From positions 1 through 44,544 of the forward strand of contig JBJMHU010000049.1 in assembly GCA_045807225.1 (NCBI GenBank): a stretch of DNA of 44,544 nt, in the 5' to 3' direction. The position numbers and the translations under genes are program-made. The notes under the pieces were generated by a model. That model did no database searches. It was not told where the DNA came from and was given only the letters and a program-made list of their open reading frames with translations. Position 1 is the first letter of the stretch, and each line of letters opens with the position of its first letter. Source of the stretch: Fodinibacter sp045807225. Lineage in GTDB: Bacteria; Actinomycetota; Actinomycetes; Actinomycetales; Dermatophilaceae. Shown here in pieces: positions 31,197 through 39,537 of the stretch.

Positions 31197-31216
31197 CCCG
31201 GTGGTTCGAGGCTCGC

Positions 31217-33085
31217 TCAGTCCAGGCGGGCGCGGAGCCGGCTCGCGACGGCATCCGGCGTGAGGCCGACACGGTCGAGCAGCTGGCCGCGCGACGCGTG
31301 CTGGAGGAACTGCTGGGGGATGCCGAGCTGGTCCAGCGGCGTGGTGACCCCGGCGTCGCGCAGGGCGAGCTCGACCTGCGACCCGATGCCGCCGACCACG
31401 ACGTTGTCCTCGACGACGGCGACCCGCCGGGCCGCACCCACCAGGGTGACCAGGTCACTGCTGACGGGCAGCGCCCAGACCGGGTCGACGACGCGCACGC
31501 GCACGCCCTCGGCGCTCAGCTTCTCGGCGGCGGTGAGGGCCGTGGCGGCCATCGACCCGATGCCGACGAGCAGCAGGTCGACGTCGCCGTCGTCGGGCTC
31601 GGCGAGCACGTCGAGGGTGCCGACGGTGCGCAGTGCGACGATCGGGTCGGCGACGGCCCCCTTCGGGAAGCGGACGACCGACGGGGCGTCGGCGATGTCG
31701 ACCGCGGCTCGGACGGCCCGGGCCACCTGCTGTCCGTCGCGGGGGGCGGCGAGGTGCAGGCCGGGCACCACGCCGCTGATGGTCATGTCCCACATGCCGT
31801 GGTGCGAGGCGCCGTCGGGACCGGTGATGCCGGCCCGGTCGAGCACGACGGTGACGCCGGCCCTGTGCATGGCGCAGTCCATGAGCAGCTGGTCGAACGC
31901 GCGGTTGAGGAAGGTGGCGTAGACGGCCACGACGGGGTGCAGCCCGGTGAAGGCCAGGCCGGCCGCCATGGTGAGGGCGTGCTGCTCGGCGATGCCGACG
32001 TCGAAGGTGCGCTCGGGGAAGTGCTCGCAGAAGTCCTTGAGCCCGACCGGGATCATCATCGCGGCGGTGATCGCGACCACGTCGGGGCGGTCCTGGCCGA
32101 TGCGCACCATCTCGTCGCTGAACTCGTCGGTCCAGCTGCGACCGGCGATCTCGAGCGGCAGCCCGGTCTCGGGGTTGATCACCCCGACGGCGTGGAACTG
32201 GTCGGCCTCGTCGGTGATGGCGGGGTCGTAGCCGCGGCCCTTCTGGGTGAGCACGTGCACGAGCACCGGGCCGCCGAAGGCGCGAGCCTTGCGCAGCGCC
32301 GCCTCGATGGCCGGCTCGTCGTGGCCGTCGACCGGGCCGAGGTACTTCAGGCCCAGGTCCTCGAACATCGCCTGCGGCTGCAGGATGTCCTTGATCCCCT
32401 TCTTCATCCCGTGCAGGGTCTCGTACATCGCACCGCCGACGACGGGGGTGCGCGCGAGGGTGTGCTTGCCCCAGTCGAGGAAGCGCTCGTAGCCACGGGT
32501 CGTGCGCAGCGTCGCGAGGTGGTCGGCCAGGCCACCCCGGGTGGGGGCGTAGGAGCGCTCGTTGTCGTTGACGACGATGACCATCGGCAGGTCGGGCTCG
32601 GCGGCGATGTTGTTCAGCGCCTCCCAGGCCATCCCGCCGGTGAGGGCGCCGTCACCGATCACCGCGACGGTGTGGCGGTCGCGCTCGCCGCCCACGACCC
32701 GCCCGGCCGCGATGCCGTGGGCCCACGACAGGGAGCCGGAGGCGTGGGAGTTCTCGACGACGTCGTGCTCGGACTCGGCGCGGTTCGGATAGCCCGACAG
32801 CCCGCCGAGGGTGCGCAGCCCGGTGAAGTCGTGCCGGCCGGTGAGCAGCTTGTGCACGTAGGACTGGTGCCCGGTGTCGAAGACCACCGTGTCACGCGGT
32901 GAGTCGAAGACCCGGTGGATGGCGATGGTGAGCTCGACGACGCCGAGGTTGGGGCCGAGGTGGCCGCCGGTGCGCGAGACCTGCTCGATGAGGAAGCGCC
33001 GGATCTCCGCCGCGAGGACCGGGACCTCGTCCGGGCTGAGGGACCTGAGGTCGTCCGGGCCGTCGATGCGCTCGAGCAGGCTCAC
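31217..33085 (-). CDS. dxs: 1-deoxy-D-xylulose-5-phosphate synthase
   Basis: 622 residues, full length. DXS condenses pyruvate and glyceraldehyde 3-phosphate to start the non-mevalonate isoprenoid pathway. Transketolase-like thiamine diphosphate motif GDGALTGGMAWEALNN (GDG...NN, ~150-165), the N-terminal GHQSYVHKLLTGR with its His, the pyrimidine-binding domain EQHALTMAAGLAFTGLHPVVAVYATFLNRAFDQ and a C-terminal transketolase domain are all present. The GTG start (33083-33085) has GGGAGG upstream. A TAGACT -10 at 33131-33136 implies a ~40-nt leader. It converges with the YciI gene and follows the cyclic-nucleotide-binding gene on the same strand. Confidence 0.97.
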   Translation of the reverse strand: MSLLERIDGPDDLRSLSPDEVPVLAAEIRRFLIEQVSRTGGHLGPNLGVVELTIAIHRVFDSPRDTVVFDTGHQSYVHKLLTGRHDFTGLRTLGGLSGYPNRAESEHDVVENSHASGSLSWAHGIAAGRVVGGERDRHTVAVIGDGALTGGMAWEALNNIAAEPDLPMVIVVNDNERSYAPTRGGLADHLATLRTTRGYERFLDWGKHTLARTPVVGGAMYETLHGMKKGIKDILQPQAMFEDLGLKYLGPVDGHDEPAIEAALRKARAFGGPVLVHVLTQKGRGYDPAITDEADQFHAVGVINPETGLPLEIAGRSWTDEFSDEMVRIGQDRPDVVAITAAMMIPVGLKDFCEHFPERTFDVGIAEQHALTMAAGLAFTGLHPVVAVYATFLNRAFDQLLMDCAMHRAGVTVVLDRAGITGPDGASHHGMWDMTISGVVPGLHLAAPRDGQQVARAVRAAVDIADAPSVVRFPKGAVADPIVALRTVGTLDVLAEPDDGDVDLLLVGIGSMAATALTAAEKLSAEGVRVRVVDPVWALPVSSDLVTLVGAARRVAVVEDNVVVGGIGSQVELALRDAGVTTPLDQLGIPQQFLQHASRGQLLDRVGLTPDAVASRLRARLD

Positions 33086-33130
33086 CGGTGCCTACCTCCC
33101 TGGTCGTGTGTCGATGGACGAAACCATCCG

Positions 33131-33136
33131 AGTCTA
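33131..33136 (-). promoter_or_regulatory. Putative -10 box (TAGACT) for dxs
   Basis: TAGACT on the minus strand, 45 bp before the dxs GTG, in the 175-bp gap after the stop of the cyclic-nucleotide-binding gene. No clear -35 is visible. Confidence 0.35.
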
Positions 33137-33260
33137 GGCGCTGGGGCGCACCCGGCCGGAACCGCAGCAGGCTCCCTCCACGAGTTCTTCCGAGGACCTG
33201 CACCGCATGACTGCCCTGGCGATCGGCCAGCGTCTGCTGGGCCATCGCTCCTCCGCTGGG

Positions 33261-33764
33261 CTACTGCACGGCGCGGCCGCGGAAATGCTCGAGCTCGGAG
33301 ACGGGCAGCCGAGAGCCGGCCAGGTCGAGCAGCCTGGCGACGTCCTGGGTGCGCCGGTCCAGCCGGAGGGCGAGCACCGACGCCATGTCGGCGACGATGG
33401 CCGTCGCGAGGCGTTCGTGGCGTGCCAGGCGCAACGGGACGTTGACTGCGTCCCACGTGATCATCCGCACCGCCGTGCTGGCCCGGGCGGTGGCCGTGCG
33501 ACTGGCGGACGGCACGAAGACCGAGACCTCACCGAGAACCGACCCCGGGCCGATCATCGCCAGCACCCGACCCTGCCTGAGCACCTCGACGTGTCCCTCG
33601 AGGATCGCGGACACCCCACCGGTCGGGTCACCCTCCTCGAACAGGGTCGAGCCGGCCACCGCGTCGGTCAGCGATGTCTCTGCCTCGAGCTGGTCGAGGT
33701 CTTCGTCGACGACGAGCCGGAACGGGCACACCCCGCGGACTCGTGCGGGTCGCTCAGAGCTCAC
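33261..33764 (-). CDS. Stand-alone cyclic-nucleotide-binding domain protein
   Basis: 167 residues, essentially one CAP-type effector domain without a helix-turn-helix. The beta-roll reads FEEGDPTGGVSAILEGHVEVLRQGRVLAMIGPGSVLGEVSVFV, and the phosphate-binding cassette is LGEVSVFVPSASRTATARA with the conserved Gly-Glu and Arg-Thr-Ala, as in CAP. It is followed by a helical tail (MASVLALRLDRRTQDVARLLDLAG). With no DNA-binding or enzymatic domain it would act as a sensor or partner protein. The GTG has GGAGAA upstream. Two of the next three genes also concern this domain or cysteine-like chemistry. Confidence 0.88.
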   Translation of the reverse strand: MSSERPARVRGVCPFRLVVDEDLDQLEAETSLTDAVAGSTLFEEGDPTGGVSAILEGHVEVLRQGRVLAMIGPGSVLGEVSVFVPSASRTATARASTAVRMITWDAVNVPLRLARHERLATAIVADMASVLALRLDRRTQDVARLLDLAGSRLPVSELEHFRGRAVQ

Positions 33765-33941
33765 GAGCGCTTCTCCGGATGTCGACGGGATGGTGGGGGA
33801 CAGCCACCGACCGGTGGTGGCCCGTCACCACGGTAGCCGACCTCCACCTCGCGCCCATGGGCCTGTTAACGTCGCCGGCGAGTGCCCCGGAGCAGGACCC
33901 TGACAAAAGACGAAGGGCTCGCGGGCCGACGGGAGGCCGGA

Positions 33942-34904
33942 ATGAGGGCAGCCGGATCCGGGTTCGCGGAGCGTGCGTCGTGGCTGCTCCGGATGCCCCT
34001 CGAGACCCCGACCATCGCGTACGACGACGAGCAGAGTGGCTGCACGCTGTGGCTGAAGCTCGACTACCTCTTGCCGAGCGGGTGCACCAAGGACCGAATG
34101 GCCATCGCCATCGTCGGGCACGCGATCGCATCGGGCGAGGTGTCCCAGTCCACCGTCGTCGTCGAGGCGTCGAGCGGGTCGACCTCGATCGCCCTGAGCA
34201 TGGTGTGCGCCACGGTGGGCGTGCGGTTCCGGGCGTACATGCCCAAGACCGTCAGCGGGGAGCGGGTCCTGATGATCAGGCGACTGGGTGGCGAGGTCGT
34301 GCTCACGCCCGCCGAGGAGGGCATCGCCGGGGCCGCTGCCGCACTGGTGTCCGACTCCGGCGAACCAGCCGGCCAGGCCCGCCTGCTCGCCGTGCGGCAG
34401 TTCGAGAACCCCCGCAACGTCCTCGCCCATCGGCACTCGACCGGACCCGAGCTGATCCGGCAGGTCGGCGGTCGCCTCGACGGCTTCGTCGCCGGTGTCG
34501 GCACCGGCGGCACGCTGATGGGCGTGGCGCATGCCCTGCGTGACCACGGATACGACACCACCGTCGCACGGGCCGTGCCGACCACGACGCCAACCGCGCA
34601 GGGCGGGGTCGAGGTGGCCGGCGGGATCCCGGGGGTCGTCGACGGCATGAGCCGGCTCATGGACCCCGAGGCCGTCAACCTGGCGGATGCGGTGCTGGTG
34701 CCGGAGAGCGAGGCCCTGGCCACAGCGCGGGAGTTCGGCCGTCTCGGACTGGGCATCGGCCCGTCGGCTGGGCTGAACATCGCGGCGGCGCGGCGACTCG
34801 CCGGCCGGCTCGGCCCGGGGCACCACATCGGCACGGTGCTGCCGGACCGGATGGAGCGGTACTTCTCGACCGCGTTGTTCCACGACGTGGCGGCCGAGCT
34901 CTAG
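33942..34904 (+). CDS. Cysteine-synthase-like PLP-dependent enzyme
   Basis: 320 residues, fold-type II PLP enzyme. The PLP Lys is in PSGCTKDRMA (~45), equivalent to the SVKDR motif of O-acetylserine sulfhydrylase. The substrate-binding loop is EASSGSTSIAL (~76-86) where cysteine synthases have TSGNTG; EASSGST is also seen in cysteine desulfhydrase Cds1-type proteins. The PLP phosphate loop is GVGTGGTLMG (~187) and the end reads DRMERYFSTALF. It may make or break a cysteine-like bond, but the reaction is not predictable. ATG 33942 is used (GGGAGG five bases upstream); a GTG at 33882 near a TAACGT box is an alternative leaderless start. Confidence 0.85.
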   Translation: MRAAGSGFAERASWLLRMPLETPTIAYDDEQSGCTLWLKLDYLLPSGCTKDRMAIAIVGHAIASGEVSQSTVVVEASSGSTSIALSMVCATVGVRFRAYMPKTVSGERVLMIRRLGGEVVLTPAEEGIAGAAAALVSDSGEPAGQARLLAVRQFENPRNVLAHRHSTGPELIRQVGGRLDGFVAGVGTGGTLMGVAHALRDHGYDTTVARAVPTTTPTAQGGVEVAGGIPGVVDGMSRLMDPEAVNLADAVLVPESEALATAREFGRLGLGIGPSAGLNIAAARRLAGRLGPGHHIGTVLPDRMERYFSTALFHDVAAEL

Positions 34905-34934
34905 CGGGGTCGGGCCCACACCGAGCAGGGCCGC

Positions 34935-36089
34935 CTACTCGTCGAGGAGCGAGGTGTCGAGCGCGCGCTCGGGCAGGACCTGGATGAAGTACTCGGCGCC
35001 GAACATCTCCGCCAGGATGTGCTCGGGGAACATGTCAGGGTCCATCGGGTACTGGGAGCGGTGCGCGGCCGTGGCCCGGATCTTGTGGCCGACGAAGTCC
35101 GACACGTCGATGCAGGTGCTCACCCTGGCGTCGATCTGGTCGCCCGAGGGCAACGACCTGGTGAGGGGGTGCTCTGCCTGCTCCCCCCGTCCCTCGAAGG
35201 AGTCGGACGTCGCCAAGAAGGTCAGACACGTGACGTCGTCCACCGCCACGACGTGCGCGTTGCGCGGCCGGCCGGTCGCGATTCCGGTCTCGCCCAGAAA
35301 CTCTCCGGGCCCCGACCGGTCGACCACCACCACCCGGCCGTCCGCGCTCTCCCGCCGGATCTCCACCTGCCCGGACAGCAGGAAGTACATGGCCGTCGCC
35401 GGCTCGCCCTGCTCGAGCAGGTAGGAGCCGGAGGGGAACCAGTCCACCCGGACGAAGTCGGCGGCATACCCGAGGGCGGTCGTCTCGCGCGAGAACACGG
35501 TCAGTGCCCGGACGAAGTCCTGCGTGCCCGTGAAGCGGCTCGTCAGCTCGACCACCCACTTCGCGAGCCGGTCCCGGAGCAGCAGCCGGCTTCGCGGCAG
35601 GTGGCAGTGGAAGAGGCGGACGGGGCGAGTGGACCGCTGCTCGTAGCAGGCTCGGGTGACCGCTGCCCCGACGGCCACGTGGTCGGGGTGCCCGGAGAAC
35701 CCGTCGGGGCCGAAGGTGATGACCACGTCGGGGTCGACCTCGCGCAGCAGCTGGGATGCGACGGCCACCAGTCGTCGCCCGTCGATCGAGGAGAGCCGAC
35801 CGTCGGCGTGGTCCAGGCACCACGTGCTCGCCAGCCCCAGCTCGGCTCCGGCCGCCGCCAGCTCCCGCTCCCGAACTGCCGGCAGGGTCGAACGGGTCGC
35901 CGCGTTCGCGTCGCGGATCTGTCCCGCTCCGCCCCTGGTGAGTGACACCACCCTGACGTCTGCGCCGGCGCTCGCGTACTTGGCGAACGTTCCTCCGGCA
36001 CACAGGGTCTCGTCGTCGGGATGGGCGAAGATGCCCAACACGCGTACCGGCCGTCGATCCGCTGCGTCCCGTGAGGTGTCGTGAGCCAC
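34935..36089 (-). CDS. PIG-L (LmbE) deacetylase with a cyclic-nucleotide-binding domain inserted in its fold
   Basis: 384 residues. Residues ~15-190 are PIG-L: zinc motif GIFAHPDDETLCAGG (His, Asp-Asp), CLDHADGRLSS and the second zinc motif SGHPDHVAVGAAV. Residues ~215-305 are a CAP-type cyclic-nucleotide-binding domain: LEQGEPATAMYFLLSGQVEIRRES and phosphate cassette LGETGIATGRPRNAHVVA (Gly-Glu, Arg-Asn-Ala). Residues ~325-375 return to PIG-L: VSTCIDVSDFVGHKIRATAAHRSQY and FGAEYFIQVLP are the usual closing helix and strand. The effector domain therefore splits the deacetylase fold. PIG-L enzymes remove acetyl groups from GlcNAc-type substrates such as mycothiol precursors. It converges on the PLP enzyme with a 30-bp gap. 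GTG 36089 is chosen; a TTG at 36098 is possible. Confidence 0.88.
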   Translation of the reverse strand: MAHDTSRDAADRRPVRVLGIFAHPDDETLCAGGTFAKYASAGADVRVVSLTRGGAGQIRDANAATRSTLPAVRERELAAAGAELGLASTWCLDHADGRLSSIDGRRLVAVASQLLREVDPDVVITFGPDGFSGHPDHVAVGAAVTRACYEQRSTRPVRLFHCHLPRSRLLLRDRLAKWVVELTSRFTGTQDFVRALTVFSRETTALGYAADFVRVDWFPSGSYLLEQGEPATAMYFLLSGQVEIRRESADGRVVVVDRSGPGEFLGETGIATGRPRNAHVVAVDDVTCLTFLATSDSFEGRGEQAEHPLTRSLPSGDQIDARVSTCIDVSDFVGHKIRATAAHRSQYPMDPDMFPEHILAEMFGAEYFIQVLPERALDTSLLDE

Positions 36090-36276
36090 GCTGACCAACG
36101 TCCTGCTCGTAGGTAGTCACGAACCCGTGGATCGGCCACAGGCGAAGGGCGCTCCACGGCTTCCCACCGGTGGCCGACGCCGCGCAGGTGCCGGTGAGGA
36201 CCATGACCCATGGCGAGCGTAGTAGGCGCTCCGGCGTCAGGCGAGGTGTCGCCGGCGACCGGCTGGAGCCTGGCCC

Positions 36277-38109
36277 TCAGCCGGTGTGGTGCACCTCCTG
36301 GAGCCCGTAGACGGGAGTGGCGAGGCCCTCGTACCTCGCCTTGAGCTGCAGTGCGAGGTAGAGCGAGTAGTGGCGCGACTGGTGGAGGTTCCCGCCGTGC
36401 ATCCACAGGTTGGGCACCTGGGTCGGCTTCCACATGTTGCGCTGCTCGCCCTCCCAGGGCCCCGGGTCCTTCGTGGTGTCCGAGCCCAGCCCCCAGCACT
36501 TGCCGAGCCGGTCGGCGGTCTCCTGGTCGATGAGGTCGGCCACCCAGCCGTTCATCGAGTTGTAGCCGGTGGCGAACACGACGACGTCGGCCGGCAGCTC
36601 GGTGCCGTCGGTGAGCACCACGGCATCCTCGGTGAGGTGGTCGACCTGGCCGTGGACGAGCTTGACGTCGCCGTTCGCCACGAGGTCGGCTGCCCCCACG
36701 TCGATGTAGTAGCCCGACCCCCGGCGCAGGTACTTCATGAACAGGCCGGACCCGTCATCGCCCCAGTCGAGCCAGAACCCGGCCCGCTGGAGCCGGTCGT
36801 AGAAGTCCTTGTCGACCTCGGCCATCTTCTCGTAGGCGGGGATCTGGAACTCGTGGAGGATGCGGTAGGGCAGTGACGCGAAGATGAGGTCGGCCTTCTC
36901 GGTGGTGACGCCTGCGGCGAGCGCCCGCTCCGAGTAGAGGTCTCCCAGGCCGTACTCCATCAGGCTGTCGCTCCTGACGATGTGCGTCGAGCTGCGCTGC
37001 ACCATGGTCACGTCGACGTCGTTCTCCCACAACGCTCCACAGATGTCGAAGGCACTGTTGTTGCTGCCGACGACGACCGCACGCCTGCCGCGGTAGGCGT
37101 CCGGCCCCGGGTGGCGGGAGGAGTGGTGCACGTCGCCGCGGAAGACGTCGAGCCCGGCGACGTCCGGCATCCGCGGCTTGCCGCTCATGCCGGTGGCGAA
37201 GACGATCTGGGTGGGGCGCAGCGTGAGCGGCCGGCCCGCTCGCTCCACCTCGACGGTCCACTCCCCGGTCTCGTCCGACCAGGTCGCCGACGACGCCACC
37301 GTGTCGGACCAGTAGGGCACCTCCATGACCTTGACGTACGACTCGAGCCAGTCGCCGATCTTGTCCTTGGGGGCGAAGACCGGCCAGTTGTCGGGGAACT
37401 TCAGGTAGGGCAGGTGGTCGTACCAGACGGGGTCGTGCAGGCAGAGCGACTTGTAGCGGTTGCGCCACTGGTCGCCGGGGCGGGGGTGCTTGTCGATGAC
37501 CAGGCTCGGCACCCCGAGCTGGCGCAGCCGGGCCCCCAGGCCGATGCCGCCCTGGCCGCCGCCGATGACGAGCACGTAGGGCTGCGTCGTGGACCCCAGG
37601 CTCTCGGCCTCGGCCTGGCGGCGCTCCTTCCACGTGGCGCGGCCCTTGTCGGCGCCGTGCTCGGCGCCGCGGGGCCGGCGGTCGCGCTTGGGCTCCTCGA
37701 AGCCCTTCAGCTCGTCGAGCGTGGTGAGGAAGGTCCAGGCGCGGTCCGCCCCGTCCTCCTCCTTCAGGCGCAGCAGCCCGGTGCCCCGGCCCACGGCGGT
37801 CTCGAAGGTGAACCACGCGGTGACGACCCCGCCGTCGTCGGTCGGCGGCTCGCTGGTGGCGAAGGCGGACGGGCTGGTTCTCTCGAGGGTCGCGGAGAGC
37901 AGGTCGCGCACCCCCTCGGGGTGCTCGACCGTGGTGATGTTCCACGAGAACGACACCAGGTCGCGCCACCAGCTCTGGGCGGCGAACATCGCGGCGGCCC
38001 GGTCCACGTCGCGGGCGGTGAGCGCCTCCTCGAAGGCGGACAGCCAGGCGTCGGCGCGCTCCGGCGCCGAAGCGGCGTCGGCGGCAGGTCGCTGGAGGGT
38101 CTCGGTCAT
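36277..38109 (-). CDS. Flavin-containing monooxygenase with N-terminal SnoaL-like domain
   Basis: 610 residues. Residues ~15-140 resemble an NTF2/SnoaL-like cone domain (DAWLSAFEEALTARDVDRAAAMFAAQSWWRD). The FAD motif VLVIGGGQGGIGLGARLRQLG is at ~180, the NADPH motif VVVGSNNSAFDICGAL at ~355 and the FMO/YUCCA-like ATGY element (VVFATGYNSMNGW) at ~510. It is a class B flavoprotein monooxygenase that could hydroxylate or perform Baeyer-Villiger-type oxidation; the substrate is unknown. The ATG has AGAAGGAGCG upstream. It is divergent from the GAF-domain regulator over 219 bp containing tandem repeats, which suggests it is the regulator's target. Confidence 0.9.
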   Translation of the reverse strand: MTETLQRPAADAASAPERADAWLSAFEEALTARDVDRAAAMFAAQSWWRDLVSFSWNITTVEHPEGVRDLLSATLERTSPSAFATSEPPTDDGGVVTAWFTFETAVGRGTGLLRLKEEDGADRAWTFLTTLDELKGFEEPKRDRRPRGAEHGADKGRATWKERRQAEAESLGSTTQPYVLVIGGGQGGIGLGARLRQLGVPSLVIDKHPRPGDQWRNRYKSLCLHDPVWYDHLPYLKFPDNWPVFAPKDKIGDWLESYVKVMEVPYWSDTVASSATWSDETGEWTVEVERAGRPLTLRPTQIVFATGMSGKPRMPDVAGLDVFRGDVHHSSRHPGPDAYRGRRAVVVGSNNSAFDICGALWENDVDVTMVQRSSTHIVRSDSLMEYGLGDLYSERALAAGVTTEKADLIFASLPYRILHEFQIPAYEKMAEVDKDFYDRLQRAGFWLDWGDDGSGLFMKYLRRGSGYYIDVGAADLVANGDVKLVHGQVDHLTEDAVVLTDGTELPADVVVFATGYNSMNGWVADLIDQETADRLGKCWGLGSDTTKDPGPWEGEQRNMWKPTQVPNLWMHGGNLHQSRHYSLYLALQLKARYEGLATPVYGLQEVHHTG

Positions 38110-38190
38110 GTCGCGCTCCTTCTGGCCCGGCGGGACGACGTCGACCCGCGCACCGGGTCAGCACACCGCGCGCGAGGTGCGTGCGGGAAG

Positions 38191-38210
38191 GGTTGCACGA
38201 GGTTGCACGC
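38191..38210 (+). repeat. Tandem 10-bp direct repeat between the monooxygenase and regulator genes
   Basis: GGTTGCACGA immediately followed by GGTTGCACGC. A one-helical-turn direct repeat in a divergent promoter region suggests the binding site of the GAF-domain regulator encoded at 38329-39531. Confidence 0.55.
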
Positions 38211-38328
38211 CGTCGACCGAGCACTCGCAGGCCCTGCGGGCGGGCCGGCGCTGCAGGTGCCACGGGGCGGAGCCGGGGCTACCCTGACCGGAACGTCACC
38301 CCGGCCACCGGGGTGGGAGGAGTCGACG

Positions 38329-39531
38329 ATGACGCCGCACACGGGCAACGCCGTGGCCCCCGGCACCGACCTGGGCCAGCACGCCCGGGCCCTGCAGCGG
38401 GTGCACGACGCCGTGATGGGCGGTGCCGAGCCCCCGGCCCGGCCCCGCGCCCTGGTGTCGCGGTCGTGGTCGCGGGTGCTGTCGTTCGGCCTCGACCCCA
38501 CCCGCGCCAACGCTCGCGACCCGCTGCCGTGGGCCGAGGTCGAGCGCCGCCGCCGGGCCTCGCCGCTCGCCCTGGTCGTCGACGAGATCCGGGCGGTGCT
38601 CACCTCGGTCGCCGACGCCTCGAGGTTCATCGTGGTGGTGACCGACGGGGACGGCACGATCCTGTGGCGGGAGGGCTCGGCGGCGGTGCTGCGCCGGGCT
38701 GACGCCCTCGGGTTCAGCGAGGGCGCCACCTGGACCGAGGACCACGTCGGCACCAACGCCATCGGGACCGCCCTGGCCGAACAGGCTCCGGTGCAGCTGT
38801 TCTCGGCCGAGCACTTCGAGGAGGGCCAGCACCCGTGGTACTGCACGGCATCCCCGGTGCACGACCCGCGCACCGGCGCCCTGCTCGGCATCGTCGACGT
38901 GAGCGGACCGGCGCTGACCCTGCACCCCGCTCTCGTGGCGCTGGTGGACACCGCCACCAAGCTGGCCGAGGCGCGGCTGTGGCGGCACCACGAGCTGGCC
39001 CTGAGCCGCCTGCGCCGCTCGGCCGAGCACGTGCTGGCGACCACCAGTGGGCCGCTGCTGCTCGTCGACGACGACGGCTGGGTCGCCCACCACGCCGGCG
39101 TCCTGGTGCGCGACCGCATCGCCGCCCCGCGCGCCGACCGCCCGGTGACCGTCCCCGGGCTGGGCCTGTGCGTGCCGGAACGCCTCGGCGAGGGGTGGCT
39201 GGTGCGGCCCGACCAGCGCGCGGTGCGGCTCACCGCCCGGGTGCGCACCCTCGACGGGCAGCGCGTCCTCGAGGTGTCGGGGGCCGCGGATGCCGGTGAC
39301 GGGTGGCGGGCCTCGCTCACCCCCCGCCACTTCGCCATCCTCCGGCTGCTCGCCCACGCCGGGCCCGAAGGGCTGTCGGCGGCCCGGCTGAGCCGGGCGC
39401 TGTTCGGCGACGACGAGCACGTGGTGACGGTGCGCGCCGAGGTGAGCCGGCTTCGGCGGGTGGTCGGCGCGATCGTCGGCACGGCGCCCTACCGGGTGGC
39501 CGACGGCGTGCGGCTGGTCTGCGAGGACTGA
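38329..39531 (+). CDS. GAF-domain transcriptional regulator with C-terminal winged helix
   Basis: 400 residues. Residues ~30-70 are the N-terminal segment found in AcoR-like regulators (RALVSRSWSRVLSFGLDP). The GAF domain spans ~85-205 (VVVTDGDGTILWREGSAAVL, GATWTEDHVGTNAIGTAL, HPWYCTASPVHDPRTGALLGIVDVSG). There is no AAA+ sigma-54 module; instead residues ~310-400 form a winged helix (SLTPRHFAILRLLAHAGPEGLSAARLSRALFGDDE, VRAEVSRLRRVVG). The GAF part should bind a small effector. The ATG has GGGAGG eight bases upstream. It diverges from the flavin monooxygenase. Confidence 0.87.
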   Translation: MTPHTGNAVAPGTDLGQHARALQRVHDAVMGGAEPPARPRALVSRSWSRVLSFGLDPTRANARDPLPWAEVERRRRASPLALVVDEIRAVLTSVADASRFIVVVTDGDGTILWREGSAAVLRRADALGFSEGATWTEDHVGTNAIGTALAEQAPVQLFSAEHFEEGQHPWYCTASPVHDPRTGALLGIVDVSGPALTLHPALVALVDTATKLAEARLWRHHELALSRLRRSAEHVLATTSGPLLLVDDDGWVAHHAGVLVRDRIAAPRADRPVTVPGLGLCVPERLGEGWLVRPDQRAVRLTARVRTLDGQRVLEVSGAADAGDGWRASLTPRHFAILRLLAHAGPEGLSAARLSRALFGDDEHVVTVRAEVSRLRRVVGAIVGTAPYRVADGVRLVCED

Positions 39532-39537
39532 GCGCGG

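Noticed and set aside
31202..31216. GGTTCGAGGC, resembling a tRNA T-loop
   Set aside because: No acceptor, D or anticodon stems surround it; it lies in a 20-bp gap between two genes.
33814..33831. GTGGTG-N6-CACCAC inverted repeat near the cyclic-nucleotide-binding gene, as a possible CRP site
   Set aside because: The arms are only 6 bp and do not fit the GTGnnA-N6-TnnCAC type consensus well; too weak to call.
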